A DNA stretch of 44,018 nucleotides from NCBI GenBank assembly GCA_035708065.1, contig DASSTC010000017.1:1-44018 (forward strand). The letters are read 5' to 3'. Shown here piece by piece: positions 1-7,936 of the stretch (position 1 is its first letter; each line of letters begins with the position of its first letter). This DNA comes from JAICUY01 sp035708065 (GTDB lineage Bacteria; Chloroflexota; Limnocylindria; QHBO01). The position numbers and the translations under genes are program-made. Under the pieces are notes generated by a model, which was not told the DNA's origin, did no database searches, and was given only the letters and a program-made list of their open reading frames with translations.

Positions 1-1173
1 ACCCTCGCGGACCGATGCCAGCGCGCGATCGGCGAGCGGCTTCACATGGATGAACCACTGGATGCTGAGCCGCGGCTCGACCACCGTCCCGCAGCGCTCG
101 CAGTGGCCGACCACCATCTGGTGTGCCGTCTCGGCCTCCAGATCGCCGGCAGTGCGCAGCCGCTCGACGATCTCCTGCCGAGCCGCGTAGCGGTCGAGCC
201 CGGCGAACTCGCCGCCAGCGTCGTTGATGCGCGCCTGCTCGTCGAGGATCGTGATCGCGGCCAGGTCGTGGCGCTTGCCGAGCTCGTAGTCGTTAGGGTC
301 GTGCGCGGGCGTGATCTTCACCGCGCCGGTGCCGAATGTTCGGTCGACCGCGTCATCGGCCACGATCGGCAGGCGCCGTCCCAGGAAGGGCAGGATCGCG
401 TAACGTCCGACGAGATCACGGTAGCGCTCGTCGTCGGGGTGATCGGCGACCGCGGTGTCGCCGAGGAGTGTCTCCGGGCGCGTCGTCGCCACGCTGATCC
501 AGGTATCGGGATCGGGCGCGCCGCCGGGACGCTCGAGGTGGTAGCGGATCGTCCACAGCGTGCCGCCCTCGTCGCGGTGAACGTTCTCGAGGTCGCTGAT
601 CGTGGTCAGGCAGCGCGGGCACCAGGTGACCATCGCCTCGCCGCGATACACGAGGCCCGCGTCCCACAGCCGCTTGAACGCCGTCCGCACCGCGCGCGCG
701 CTGACGTCGTCCATGGTGAAGCGCTCGCGGCTCCAGTCGAGGCTCGCCCCCAGCCGCTCGAGCTGCTCGCGGATCAGCGGGCGCGTTTCGTCCATGAACC
801 GCCACATCCGCTCGAGGTAGCGCTCGCGACCGAGCGATGCCCGCGACTCGCCCTCCTCGGCGATGATCTTATCGAGGACGAACTGAGCGCCGATGCTGGC
901 GTGGTCGACCCCCGGCAGCCAGAGCGTGTCGTCGCCGCGCATCCGGTGGTAGCGCACCAGGACGTCCTCGATGATGAAGGTGACCGCGTGACCGATGTGC
1001 AGCGCGCCGGTCACGTTCGGCGGCGGCTGGATCACCACGAATCGCCGTGCTCCCTCGGGCGCTTCCGCGGCCGGGCTGAACGCGCCGCTTTCCAGCCAGC
1101 GCTGGTAGATCTGATGCTCGACCGATGCCGCCTCGTATCGCGGCGCCATCTCGGTGCGTGGTGTCGTGGTCAT
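1..1173 (-). CDS. valS: Valine--tRNA ligase, N-terminal part (cut by window edge)
   Basis: The first 391 residues of a class I aminoacyl-tRNA synthetase that charges tRNA-Val in the cytoplasm; the C-terminal half, including the KMSKS loop, lies outside the window. The frame shows PPPNVTGALHIGHA with the HIGH ATP-binding motif near residue 55, a GVDHASIGAQ segment, the WCPRC zinc-type pair, and the editing-domain motifs VATTRPETLLGD and FGTGAVKITPAHDPNDY. That combination is typical of ValS rather than IleS or LeuS. The ATG start lies about 27 nt downstream of the terminator of a T-box leader, so expression is probably controlled by uncharged tRNA-Val. The family assignment is secure; only the 3' end is missing. 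Confidence 0.96.
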   Translation of the reverse strand, partial: MTTTPRTEMAPRYEAASVEHQIYQRWLESGAFSPAAEAPEGARRFVVIQPPPNVTGALHIGHAVTFIIEDVLVRYHRMRGDDTLWLPGVDHASIGAQFVLDKIIAEEGESRASLGRERYLERMWRFMDETRPLIREQLERLGASLDWSRERFTMDDVSARAVRTAFKRLWDAGLVYRGEAMVTWCPRCLTTISDLENVHRDEGGTLWTIRYHLERPGGAPDPDTWISVATTRPETLLGDTAVADHPDDERYRDLVGRYAILPFLGRRLPIVADDAVDRTFGTGAVKITPAHDPNDYELGKRHDLAAITILDEQARINDAGGEFAGLDRYAARQEIVERLRTAGDLEAETAHQMVVGHCERCGTVVEPRLSIQWFIHVKPLADRALASVREG

Positions 1174-1197
1174 CGGTCTCGTCGCCTCGTACGGCAT

Positions 1198-1420
1198 GCA
1201 AAAACCCGCTCGTCGAAGGACGAACGGGTTTCGTCGTGGTACCACCTTCGTTCGCGCCGCCTGCGGCGCCTCGCGTTCCGCGCTATCGGGCGGACCCGGC
1301 CAGCTCGCGTGCGACCTTCCCTGATCGGTGCCGGGGCGGGCTTTCAGCCGGTGGCCCGCCGTCTCTATCGGCCGTGGATCAGGTACTCCTCACGGTCAAC
1401 GCCGTGCCGAGGAGTCTAGC
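1198..1420 (-). promoter_or_regulatory. T-box riboswitch leader of valS
   Basis: On the minus strand the canonical T-box sequence AGGTGGTACCACG lies at 1247-1235; its UGGU can pair with the ACCA end of tRNA-Val. Upstream there is an AGAGAC element (1366-1361) followed by a GGCGGGC/GCCCGCC stem (plus-strand 1354-1360 and 1335-1341) whose loop ends CTGAAA, like the central T-box stem. A factor-independent terminator follows at 1230-1200. A TAGACT -10 sits at 1418-1413, giving a leader of only about 205 nt, and the preceding gene ends at 1429. The region 5' of AGAGAC is therefore at most about 60 nt, so Stem I must be very short. I could not assign the specifier codon with certainty; GTT, GTG and GTA all occur there. 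Confidence 0.88.
1200..1230 (-). terminator. T-box regulated intrinsic terminator
   Basis: The minus strand reads AACCCGTTCGTC, loop CTTC, GACGAGCGGGTT and then a T run. This is a 12-bp hairpin with a single G-U pair, placed just after the T-box sequence and before the valS start. It is the expected competitor of the antiterminator. Confidence 0.9.
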
Positions 1421-1428
1421 ACCGGCGC

Positions 1429-2628
1429 TCAGCGCGAGCGGTTGACCGTCACCCGCAGCGTGCCGTCGGATTGCCGATCGATCTCGGCGGCGCCACTCTC
1501 CAGTGCGCTGATCGCACCTTCCAGGTCGAAGCCCGCCTCGTGTGCGGCGCGGTAGACGAACTCGCCGGTCGGGCCCAGGCTCAGGGTCACCGAGCGGATC
1601 CCCTCCGCCTTCTCGAGCGACTGCTTGAACGAGGTGATCGCACCGAAGCTGCCGAGGCCCTTGACCACGATCGGCGTCGAGACCTCGCCGTTGTCCTGCG
1701 CTGCCGGGGTGGCCGGCTTGTCCGCAGTGGCGTCGGGCGGTGCCTCCGGCGCCGGCTTGAGCTGCTCGTCCAGCTGGGCCAGGCGCTCCTCCAGGCTGGG
1801 GCCGGCCGGCTCGGGACTCGACGCGCCGTTGGCCGATGTCGCGGTCGCCTGCTGCTGCTTGTCGATGCCGAGCATCGCCAGCCGTGAGGTGATCGACTCC
1901 TTGTCGCCGGTGGCGCTCCCCCGCGCCGCGTCCGACGTGATGGCGTCGAGCGAGGGCGCGGCGGGCATGCGCTTGGCGGCGGCGACGAACGCGGTCGGGT
2001 CCTTGATCTCGCTGAGCTGCGCGAAGAACGCCTCGAGCTCGCGCTCGTGGTCCGCGAGGCGGGTGCGGACCGCCCCGACCTCGGCCTCACTGCTCTGCTC
2101 GTGGTCGTGGAGCTGCTGGTCGAGCTGCTTGCGTCGCAACTCGACCTTGTGCTGCGCCTCGCTGCGCACGCGCTCCAGCTCAGAGCGCTCCCAGTCGCCG
2201 ATCCCCTTGATGTCGAGCTCCGAGCGCCGGCGCAGGTCCTCGGCGCGCTCGGCGCTGCGCTCCACGACCTGCTCGACGCGCTTCTCGACCATCGTGCGCA
2301 GCTCCGACAGGTTGCGGTCGCGCGCTTCTTCGGCGACGCGGCGCATCGCCTCGACCAGGTTCTGCAGGAACGGCTCGGCCGGCGCGGCGACGGCCGGCGT
2401 GGGCGCCGGCTGCGGTGCCTCCGGTTCGGCGGTCGCGGCGCTCACCGGCTCCGCCGTCGCGGCGGCGGCATCGGTCTGGCCGGCATCGGTCACCGATGCA
2501 GGCGGCTCTGGCTGCACGACGTCCGGCGCGGCGTCGGTGGTCTCCGGCGTGGCGGGGGCATCGGTCTTGTCGTCGGCTTCGGCCGACCACGGAAGCCGGA
2601 ACCCGGATCGCCGGTTGGTTGAGGTCAT
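1429..2628 (-). CDS. Coiled-coil protein with small C-terminal alpha/beta domain, function unknown
   Basis: A 399-residue protein I do not recognise as a named family. Residues 1 to about 90 are low-complexity Ala/Pro/Thr/Glu-rich. Residues of about 95-220 form a long charged heptad-like coiled coil rich in Glu, Arg and Leu. A second Ala/Pro/Gln linker follows, then about 75 residues beginning TPIVVKGLGSFGAITSFKQS that look like a small ferredoxin-like beta-alpha-beta fold. The architecture recalls DivIVA-like or secretion-accessory scaffolds, but that is only analogy. No signal peptide or membrane segment is visible. The ATG at 2628 was chosen because the open frame upstream lies inside the divergent channel gene. 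A TAGGAT -10 candidate lies at 2681-2676 and a weak GGTGAG precedes the start. Confidence 0.75.
   Translation of the reverse strand: MTSTNRRSGFRLPWSAEADDKTDAPATPETTDAAPDVVQPEPPASVTDAGQTDAAAATAEPVSAATAEPEAPQPAPTPAVAAPAEPFLQNLVEAMRRVAEEARDRNLSELRTMVEKRVEQVVERSAERAEDLRRRSELDIKGIGDWERSELERVRSEAQHKVELRRKQLDQQLHDHEQSSEAEVGAVRTRLADHERELEAFFAQLSEIKDPTAFVAAAKRMPAAPSLDAITSDAARGSATGDKESITSRLAMLGIDKQQQATATSANGASSPEPAGPSLEERLAQLDEQLKPAPEAPPDATADKPATPAAQDNGEVSTPIVVKGLGSFGAITSFKQSLEKAEGIRSVTLSLGPTGEFVYRAAHEAGFDLEGAISALESGAAEIDRQSDGTLRVTVNRSR
2483..2499. repeat. Inverted pair of the GCATCGGT octamer
   Basis: GCATCGGT, one base, then ACCGATGC: a 17-bp near-palindrome inside the coding region of the coiled-coil gene. 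Two further copies lie at 2468 and 2558. It belongs to the repeated octamer described in the findings. Confidence 0.85.
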
Positions 2629-2759
2629 CTGCGCGTTCTCACCTGTGCTGGTCGAGCCCGTGGGTGGGCACGGCCATCCTAGCCTGTTGACGGCATGCAC
2701 CCCGACCCGCTCCAAAGTACCGGAGCGGGGTGTCCGGTCGTACGGGCCCAGCCGGTTGC

Positions 2760-2765
2760 TACCAT
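2760..2765 (+). promoter_or_regulatory. -10 element TACCAT, probable leaderless start
   Basis: TACCAT ends 7 nt before the ATG at 2773. No Shine-Dalgarno sequence lies between them, so the transcript probably begins at or next to the start codon. No clear -35 is visible. Confidence 0.4.
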
Positions 2766-2772
2766 CGCGGGC

Positions 2773-3660
2773 ATGATCCTTCCGGACCTCGAGCTTCACC
2801 CGTGGGTCGGCCAGGCGCTGCAGCTCGTGGCGGTCATCGTGCTGGCGGTCGTGCTGTTCGTCGCCATCCGCTCGGCGATCAGGCTGGCGGTCGCGCACAT
2901 CCTCGAGCGGCGCACCACGGAGGACGGGCGCGAGGACACGCTCTCGGCGATGGAGCTCGAGCGGCGGGTGAAGACCCTGGAACGGCTGGCGGTGCGGGTC
3001 ACCGGCATCGTCATCGCGGCGATCGCGGTGCTCACCGCGCTCGCGACGGTGAACATCAGCATCGGCCCGGCGATCGCCGGGCTTGGCGTGGTCGGGATCG
3101 CCGTCGGCCTGGGCGCGCAGACGCTCATCAAGGACTGGCTGGCCGGCATCTTCGTCGTCCTCGAGAACCAGTACAGCCAGGGCGACGTGGTGCGGATCGC
3201 CGGCGTCGATGGCGTGGTTGAGGATTTCAGCCTGCGACGCACCGTGCTGCGCGACCTCGACGGCACGGTCCACTCGGTGCCAAACGGCCAGATCACCGTC
3301 GCCTCGAATCTCACCCGGGTGTGGGCCCGCGTGAATCTCGACGTGAACGTCGGCTACGGCACCGACATCGAGACGGCCACGCAGCTCATCAACCAGATCG
3401 GCGAACGGCTGCATACCGACCCCGAGTGGGGCGCGCGCATGCTCGAGGCGCCCTCGGTGAGCCGGGTGACGGCGCTCGGCGAGAATGGCGTCACGCTCAA
3501 GGTGCTGGGGCAGGTGCGCGCTGCCGAGCAGTGGGCCGTTACCGGCGAGCTGCGCAAGCGGATCCTGGCCGCATTCGCCGAGCACGGGATCGAGATTCCG
3601 TTCCCGCATCGGGTGATGATCTCGCGGCCGGCGGAGGGTGAGTCAGGCCCCGGGGAGTGA
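2773..3660 (+). CDS. MscS-family small-conductance mechanosensitive channel
   Basis: A 295-residue inner-membrane channel of the MscS family, which opens on hypo-osmotic shock to release solutes. There are hydrophobic segments at about 12-32 and 70-92. The pore-lining TM3 follows, with the Gly/Ala-rich run GPAIAGLGVVGIAVGLGAQ, then KDWLAGIFVVLENQYSQGD at the start of the beta domain. The motif VPNGQI and the alpha/beta C-terminal domain ending IEIPFPHRV are typical of the family. The length matches E. coli MscS-type channels (about 286). An in-frame upstream ATG at 2695 exists, but residues before 2773 do not resemble MscS and a -10 sits just upstream of 2773. It is convergent with clpX across the long gap. 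Confidence 0.93.
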   Translation: MILPDLELHPWVGQALQLVAVIVLAVVLFVAIRSAIRLAVAHILERRTTEDGREDTLSAMELERRVKTLERLAVRVTGIVIAAIAVLTALATVNISIGPAIAGLGVVGIAVGLGAQTLIKDWLAGIFVVLENQYSQGDVVRIAGVDGVVEDFSLRRTVLRDLDGTVHSVPNGQITVASNLTRVWARVNLDVNVGYGTDIETATQLINQIGERLHTDPEWGARMLEAPSVSRVTALGENGVTLKVLGQVRAAEQWAVTGELRKRILAAFAEHGIEIPFPHRVMISRPAEGESGPGE

Positions 3661-3821
3661 CGGATCTTTCGGTCGACAGCGCGCAAGCCGCTCGCCGCGC
3701 TGAAGCGGACGGCGACCGCGCGGCGAGTAACGACGAGCAAGGTCGTTGCTCCAGCCTTGGCAACAAATGACGAAGCAGGCGCCTCGGCAGGCATTCTTCG
3801 CGTCAGACGTCCCACCCAGCG

Positions 3822-3858
3822 CGACGAGCGGCGAAGCGGGGCCGCTTTCGCCACGTCG
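3822..3858. repeat. Hairpin-forming imperfect inverted repeat
   Basis: CGACG, AGC, GGCGAAGCGG, then CCGCTTTCGCC and CGTCG: two stacked stems of 5 and about 10 bp with one bulged T and a very short loop. There is no T tract, so it is not a classical intrinsic terminator for the channel gene. Confidence 0.6.
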
Positions 3859-3910
3859 TAACCGGTCTTCAGGCGATCTGCTTCGCTCGTTGTTCCAGCC
3901 GGCGGAGCGG

Positions 3911-3935
3911 TTGCGGCCGTTGCGGCCGTTGCGGC
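3911..3935. repeat. Tandem 9-bp repeat, about 2.8 copies
   Basis: The unit TTGCGGCCG is present twice in full and once as TTGCGGC. It lies inside a wider CCAGCC...GGCTGG inverted repeat. Confidence 0.85.
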
Positions 3936-3962
3936 TGGCATATCGTGGAACCGATCCCGCTG

Positions 3963-4105
3963 AGCGGGCGTATCGGCCAAGAAGCCACCCAGGAGTGGGA
4001 GAGAGCAGCGACTGCGTGGCCGTCATGCGCTCGTTCCGGGCACGCCGGCCAACGAACGGCCCACCAAGGCTCCGCCAGGCTGGCTGCCTGGCCGATACGC
4101 CCGCT
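3963..4105. repeat. 17-bp perfect inverted repeat enclosing 109 bp
   Basis: The left arm AGCGGGCGTATCGGCCA (3963-3979) is exactly complementary to the right arm at 4089-4105. After a small internal loop, AGCCA (3983-3987) pairs with TGGCT (4081-4085). The left arm also competes with a local hairpin, CCGAT...CCCGC/GCGGG...ATCGG, at about 3951-3976. Neither an obvious target-site duplication nor a transposase gene is present. Confidence 0.85.
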
Positions 4106-4148
4106 GGCTGGGAATCGTCGCGGCCGGCGGTTGCCAGGCGCACGCGAC

Positions 4149-5444
<1,296 letters not shown>

Positions 5445-5498
5445 GGGTCTTGTCGCGACACCTCGTCTTCCACGGACGGCCCCCGAGGCCGGATCCGC

Positions 5499-5504
5499 AG
5501 GATA
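5499..5504 (-). promoter_or_regulatory. -10 element TATCCT for clpX
   Basis: TATCCT on the minus strand, about 54 nt before the clpX ATG. It is back to back with the TAGCAT element of the divergent phosphatase-fold gene at 5551. Confidence 0.35.
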
Positions 5505-5550
5505 GCATGCGCCTTCCCGATGGCCAGCCCTCGCGATGGGCCGATGGTCG

Positions 5551-5556
5551 TAGCAT
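5551..5556 (+). promoter_or_regulatory. -10 element TAGCAT, probable leaderless start
   Basis: TAGCAT ends 7 nt before the ATG at 5564, with no Shine-Dalgarno sequence in the space. Confidence 0.45.
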
Positions 5557-5563
5557 CCAGCGC

Positions 5564-6727
5564 ATGACCCCCGCTGCGGCCGCTCCCCTGCCCGCCTTCG
5601 GCAGGTCGACCTTGGCGGAGGTTGCGCCTTCGCTGCTGGCGGCGCTCGGCAGCGAGGAGATGCCCAATCCGCTCGGCCTTGAACCGATGCGGCTCGCCTG
5701 CCTGCTGCTGGTCGACGGCTTCGGCTGGCGCGCGCTCGAGGCGCATCGGGACGAGGTCCCGTTTCTGGCTTCCCTGATGAGCAGTCATGCGCCGATCCAG
5801 GCGCCGTTCCCGAGCTCGACGGCGGTCAGCATCACCTCGTTGAGCACCGGCCGGCCGCCCGGCGAGCACGGCATCACCGGCTACACCATGGCGATGCCGG
5901 GGCTGGCGCAGCCGATGAACTGCATCGGCTGGTCGGTGTACGGCACCGGCGAGGACCTCCGCCGCCGCTTTCCGCCGGCCGCGCTCCAGCCGCACGCCAC
6001 GCTGCTCGAGACCGCCGCGCAGCACGGGCTCGGCGTCGCGGTGCTGAGTGCGGCGGATCACGCGGGCTCGGGGCTCAGCATCGCCGCACTGCGGGGTGCC
6101 GAGCATGTCGCGGTCGGAACGCCCGAGGAGCTGGTCGAGAACGCGCCGGCCGTCGCCGCACGTATCGATCGCGGCGTGGTCTACGCCTACCTCTGGCAGG
6201 TCGACCTGGCGGGGCACGTCCATGGCGCAGCGTCGGCCGAATGGCTGCGCGAGCTCGTGCGGCTCGACCGTGCGCTCGAACGACTGGCCGCAGCACTCGC
6301 CAAACACGACACGGCGCTGCTGATCACCGGCGACCACGGCATGATCGACGTCCCCGAGGCCGGCAAGATCGATGCGCCGGCGGACCGCGACCTGATGCGC
6401 GGGGTGCGGATCATCGCCGGCGAGCCGCGCGCCCGGCATCTGCACACCGCCGCCGGAGCGGCCGACGACGTCCTGGCCGCGTGGCGCGAGCGCGTCGGCG
6501 GCCATGCCTGGATCGTCGGTCGCGAGGAGGCGATCACAGCCGGCTGGTTCGGTCCGGTGGTGAACGACGACGTCCGGCCACGGATCGGCGACGTGATCGT
6601 CGCCGCGCGCGATCCGATCGGCATCTTCCAGCGGCGACGAGCGCCGCGCGAGTGGCGGCTGGTCGGCCACCACGGCTCCCTGACCGCGGAGGAGCAGCTC
6701 GTTCCGCTGCTCATCCACGCGCCATGA
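5564..6727 (+). CDS. Alkaline-phosphatase-superfamily hydrolase (type I phosphodiesterase/nucleotide pyrophosphatase family)
   Basis: A 387-residue protein of the nucleotide pyrophosphatase/phosphodiesterase branch of the alkaline phosphatase fold. The metal-binding and nucleophile pieces are visible: LLVDGFGW near residue 48, the Ser/Thr nucleophile region PFPSSTAVSITSLSTG near 85, LWQVDLAGHVHG near 210 and TGDHGMIDV near 258, which supply the Asp/His zinc ligands. There is no signal peptide, so it is probably cytoplasmic; the substrate is unknown. The start was chosen at 5564 because a -10 lies just upstream; an earlier in-frame ATG at 5450 would give an atypical Arg/Pro-rich extension. Its stop overlaps the ogt start (ATGA), so the two are probably cotranscribed. 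Confidence 0.85.
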   Translation: MTPAAAAPLPAFGRSTLAEVAPSLLAALGSEEMPNPLGLEPMRLACLLLVDGFGWRALEAHRDEVPFLASLMSSHAPIQAPFPSSTAVSITSLSTGRPPGEHGITGYTMAMPGLAQPMNCIGWSVYGTGEDLRRRFPPAALQPHATLLETAAQHGLGVAVLSAADHAGSGLSIAALRGAEHVAVGTPEELVENAPAVAARIDRGVVYAYLWQVDLAGHVHGAASAEWLRELVRLDRALERLAAALAKHDTALLITGDHGMIDVPEAGKIDAPADRDLMRGVRIIAGEPRARHLHTAAGAADDVLAAWRERVGGHAWIVGREEAITAGWFGPVVNDDVRPRIGDVIVAARDPIGIFQRRRAPREWRLVGHHGSLTAEEQLVPLLIHAP

Positions 6728-7233
6728 GCGAGCTGCTGATTGCGCGCCTCGACACCGCGGCCGGCCCGATGCTCGCGGCACTGACGGCCCGAGGGATCGC
6801 CGCGCTGGAACGCGGGGACGACGCGACGGACTTCGTGGCCGCGGTGACCCGTCGCTTCCCGAAGATCGATCTTCGGGACGGCCGCGCCGCCGACCTCGAG
6901 CGACAGCTCGACGAGTACCTGGCCGGCCGGCGCCGCTGCTTCGATGTCGCCGTCGACCTCCGCGACCTGGCACCGTTCAACCGGCGCGCTCTCGAGGCCA
7001 CGATGGCGATCCCGTACGGCGAGACGGCAACCTACGGCGAGCTGGCCGCGCAGCTCGGCCATCCGGGTGCGGCGCGGGCCGTCGGCAACGCGCTGTCGCG
7101 CTGCCCCGTCAGCATCGTGGTGCCCTGCCACCGCGTCGTGCGCGCCAGCGACGGGCTGTCGGGCTGGGGTGCGGACGTCGCCGAGAAGCGGCGCCTGCTC
7201 GCGCTGGAACGAGAGGCCGTGGCGCGAGCGTGA
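6724..7233 (+). CDS. ogt: Methylated-DNA--protein-cysteine methyltransferase
   Basis: A 169-residue suicide DNA-repair protein that transfers the alkyl group from O6-alkylguanine to its own cysteine. The active-site motif PCHRV is complete (Cys135), preceded by the helix-turn-helix segment TYGELAAQLGHPGAARAVGNAL and followed by the SGWGADVAEKRRLLALE tail. The size matches Ogt/MGMT. Its ATG overlaps the TGA of the upstream hydrolase, implying translational coupling. It is convergent with clpP; the 16-bp gap between them contains one copy of the repeated octamer GCATCGGT at 7241. Confidence 0.96.
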   Translation: MSELLIARLDTAAGPMLAALTARGIAALERGDDATDFVAAVTRRFPKIDLRDGRAADLERQLDEYLAGRRRCFDVAVDLRDLAPFNRRALEATMAIPYGETATYGELAAQLGHPGAARAVGNALSRCPVSIVVPCHRVVRASDGLSGWGADVAEKRRLLALEREAVARA

Positions 7234-7249
7234 GGCCCGTGCATCGGTC

Positions 7250-7933
7250 CTACTTCTTCTTGGCGGGCTCCGGCGATCCGGCGTCCGCCGCGGCAGCCGC
7301 CTTGGCATCGGGCACCGTGCCCTGCGCCGCCTGGGCCATGCTGATCAGCGACTCGGTGTTGCCGAAGAAGACTTCGTCGATCAGGCCATACTCCTTGGCC
7401 TCCTCGGCGCTCATGAAGTAGTCGCGCTCGGAGTCCTTCTTCACCTTGTCGAAGTCCTGGCCGGTGTGCTTGGCCAGGATGTTCATCAGCCGATCGGTGA
7501 GATGCATCATCTCCCGCATCTGGATCTCGACGTCCGGGGTGTTGCCGCGGAAGCCGCCGGATCCCTGGTGGATCATGATCCGCGAGTTCGGCAGGGCGAA
7601 GCGCTTGCCGGTCGCTCCGGCCGCCAGCAGCACCGCGCCCATCGAGGCCGCCTGCCCGATGCAGATCGTGCTCACCGGCGCCTTCAGGTACTGCATCGTG
7701 TCGTAGATCGCCAGGCCCGAGGTGACCACGCCGCCGGGCGAGTTGACGTACAGCATGATGTCCTTCTCGGAGTCCTCGCTCTCGAGGAAGAGCAGCTGGG
7801 CGATGATCAGGTTGGCGATGTGGTCCTCGATCGCGTCGCCGAGGAAGATGATCCGCTCCTTCAGGAGCCGCGAGTAGATGTCGAAGGCGCGCTCGCCGCG
7901 AGCGCTGCTCTCGATGACCATCGGGACGAGCAT
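7250..7933 (-). CDS. clpP: ATP-dependent Clp protease proteolytic subunit
   Basis: A 227-residue serine peptidase that forms the ClpXP chamber. The catalytic triad falls at the classical positions Ser97 (GQAASMGA), His122 (MIHQG) and Asp171 (ERDYFMS). Family signatures IIFLGDAI, YVNSPGGVV and GLIDEV are present. The C-terminal tail of about 25 residues, rich in Ala and ending PAKKK, is longer than usual. Only 3 nt separate the trigger-factor stop from the ClpP ATG, so tig and clpP form an operon with the usual functional pairing. The start codon is embedded in a copy of the octamer ACCGATGC. Confidence 0.98.
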   Translation of the reverse strand: MLVPMVIESSARGERAFDIYSRLLKERIIFLGDAIEDHIANLIIAQLLFLESEDSEKDIMLYVNSPGGVVTSGLAIYDTMQYLKAPVSTICIGQAASMGAVLLAAGATGKRFALPNSRIMIHQGSGGFRGNTPDVEIQMREMMHLTDRLMNILAKHTGQDFDKVKKDSERDYFMSAEEAKEYGLIDEVFFGNTESLISMAQAAQGTVPDAKAAAAADAGSPEPAKKK

Positions 7934-7936
7934 CGG

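Larger units (their letters stand above)
3661..4148. other. 488-bp gap without a recognisable gene, rich in inverted repeats
   Basis: The region lies between the 3' ends of the MscS-type gene and clpX. Open frames here resemble no protein I know, and codon usage looks random. It contains a hairpin at 3822-3858, a tandem 9-mer at 3911-3935, a GTTGC/GCAAC hairpin near 3744-3763 and a 17-bp perfect inverted repeat at 3963-3979/4089-4105. It does not match tmRNA, RNase P, SRP RNA or a tRNA as far as I can see. It may be a structured non-coding RNA or the remnant of a small mobile element. Confidence 0.6.

Noticed and set aside
1429..3609. A 726-codon frame joining the coiled-coil gene with sequence opposite the channel gene
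   Set aside because: The extra N-terminal part lies antisense to the MscS-type gene and looks like a shadow; the ATG at 2628 gives a sensible protein.
3911..3935. Possible CRISPR or satellite
   Set aside because: The unit is 9 bp with no spacers; no cas genes are present.
3661..4148. tmRNA, RNase P RNA, SRP RNA or 6S RNA in the gap
   Set aside because: I could not find the conserved cores of these RNAs or a tRNA-like end; 6S RNA cannot be excluded by eye but no clear central bubble is seen.
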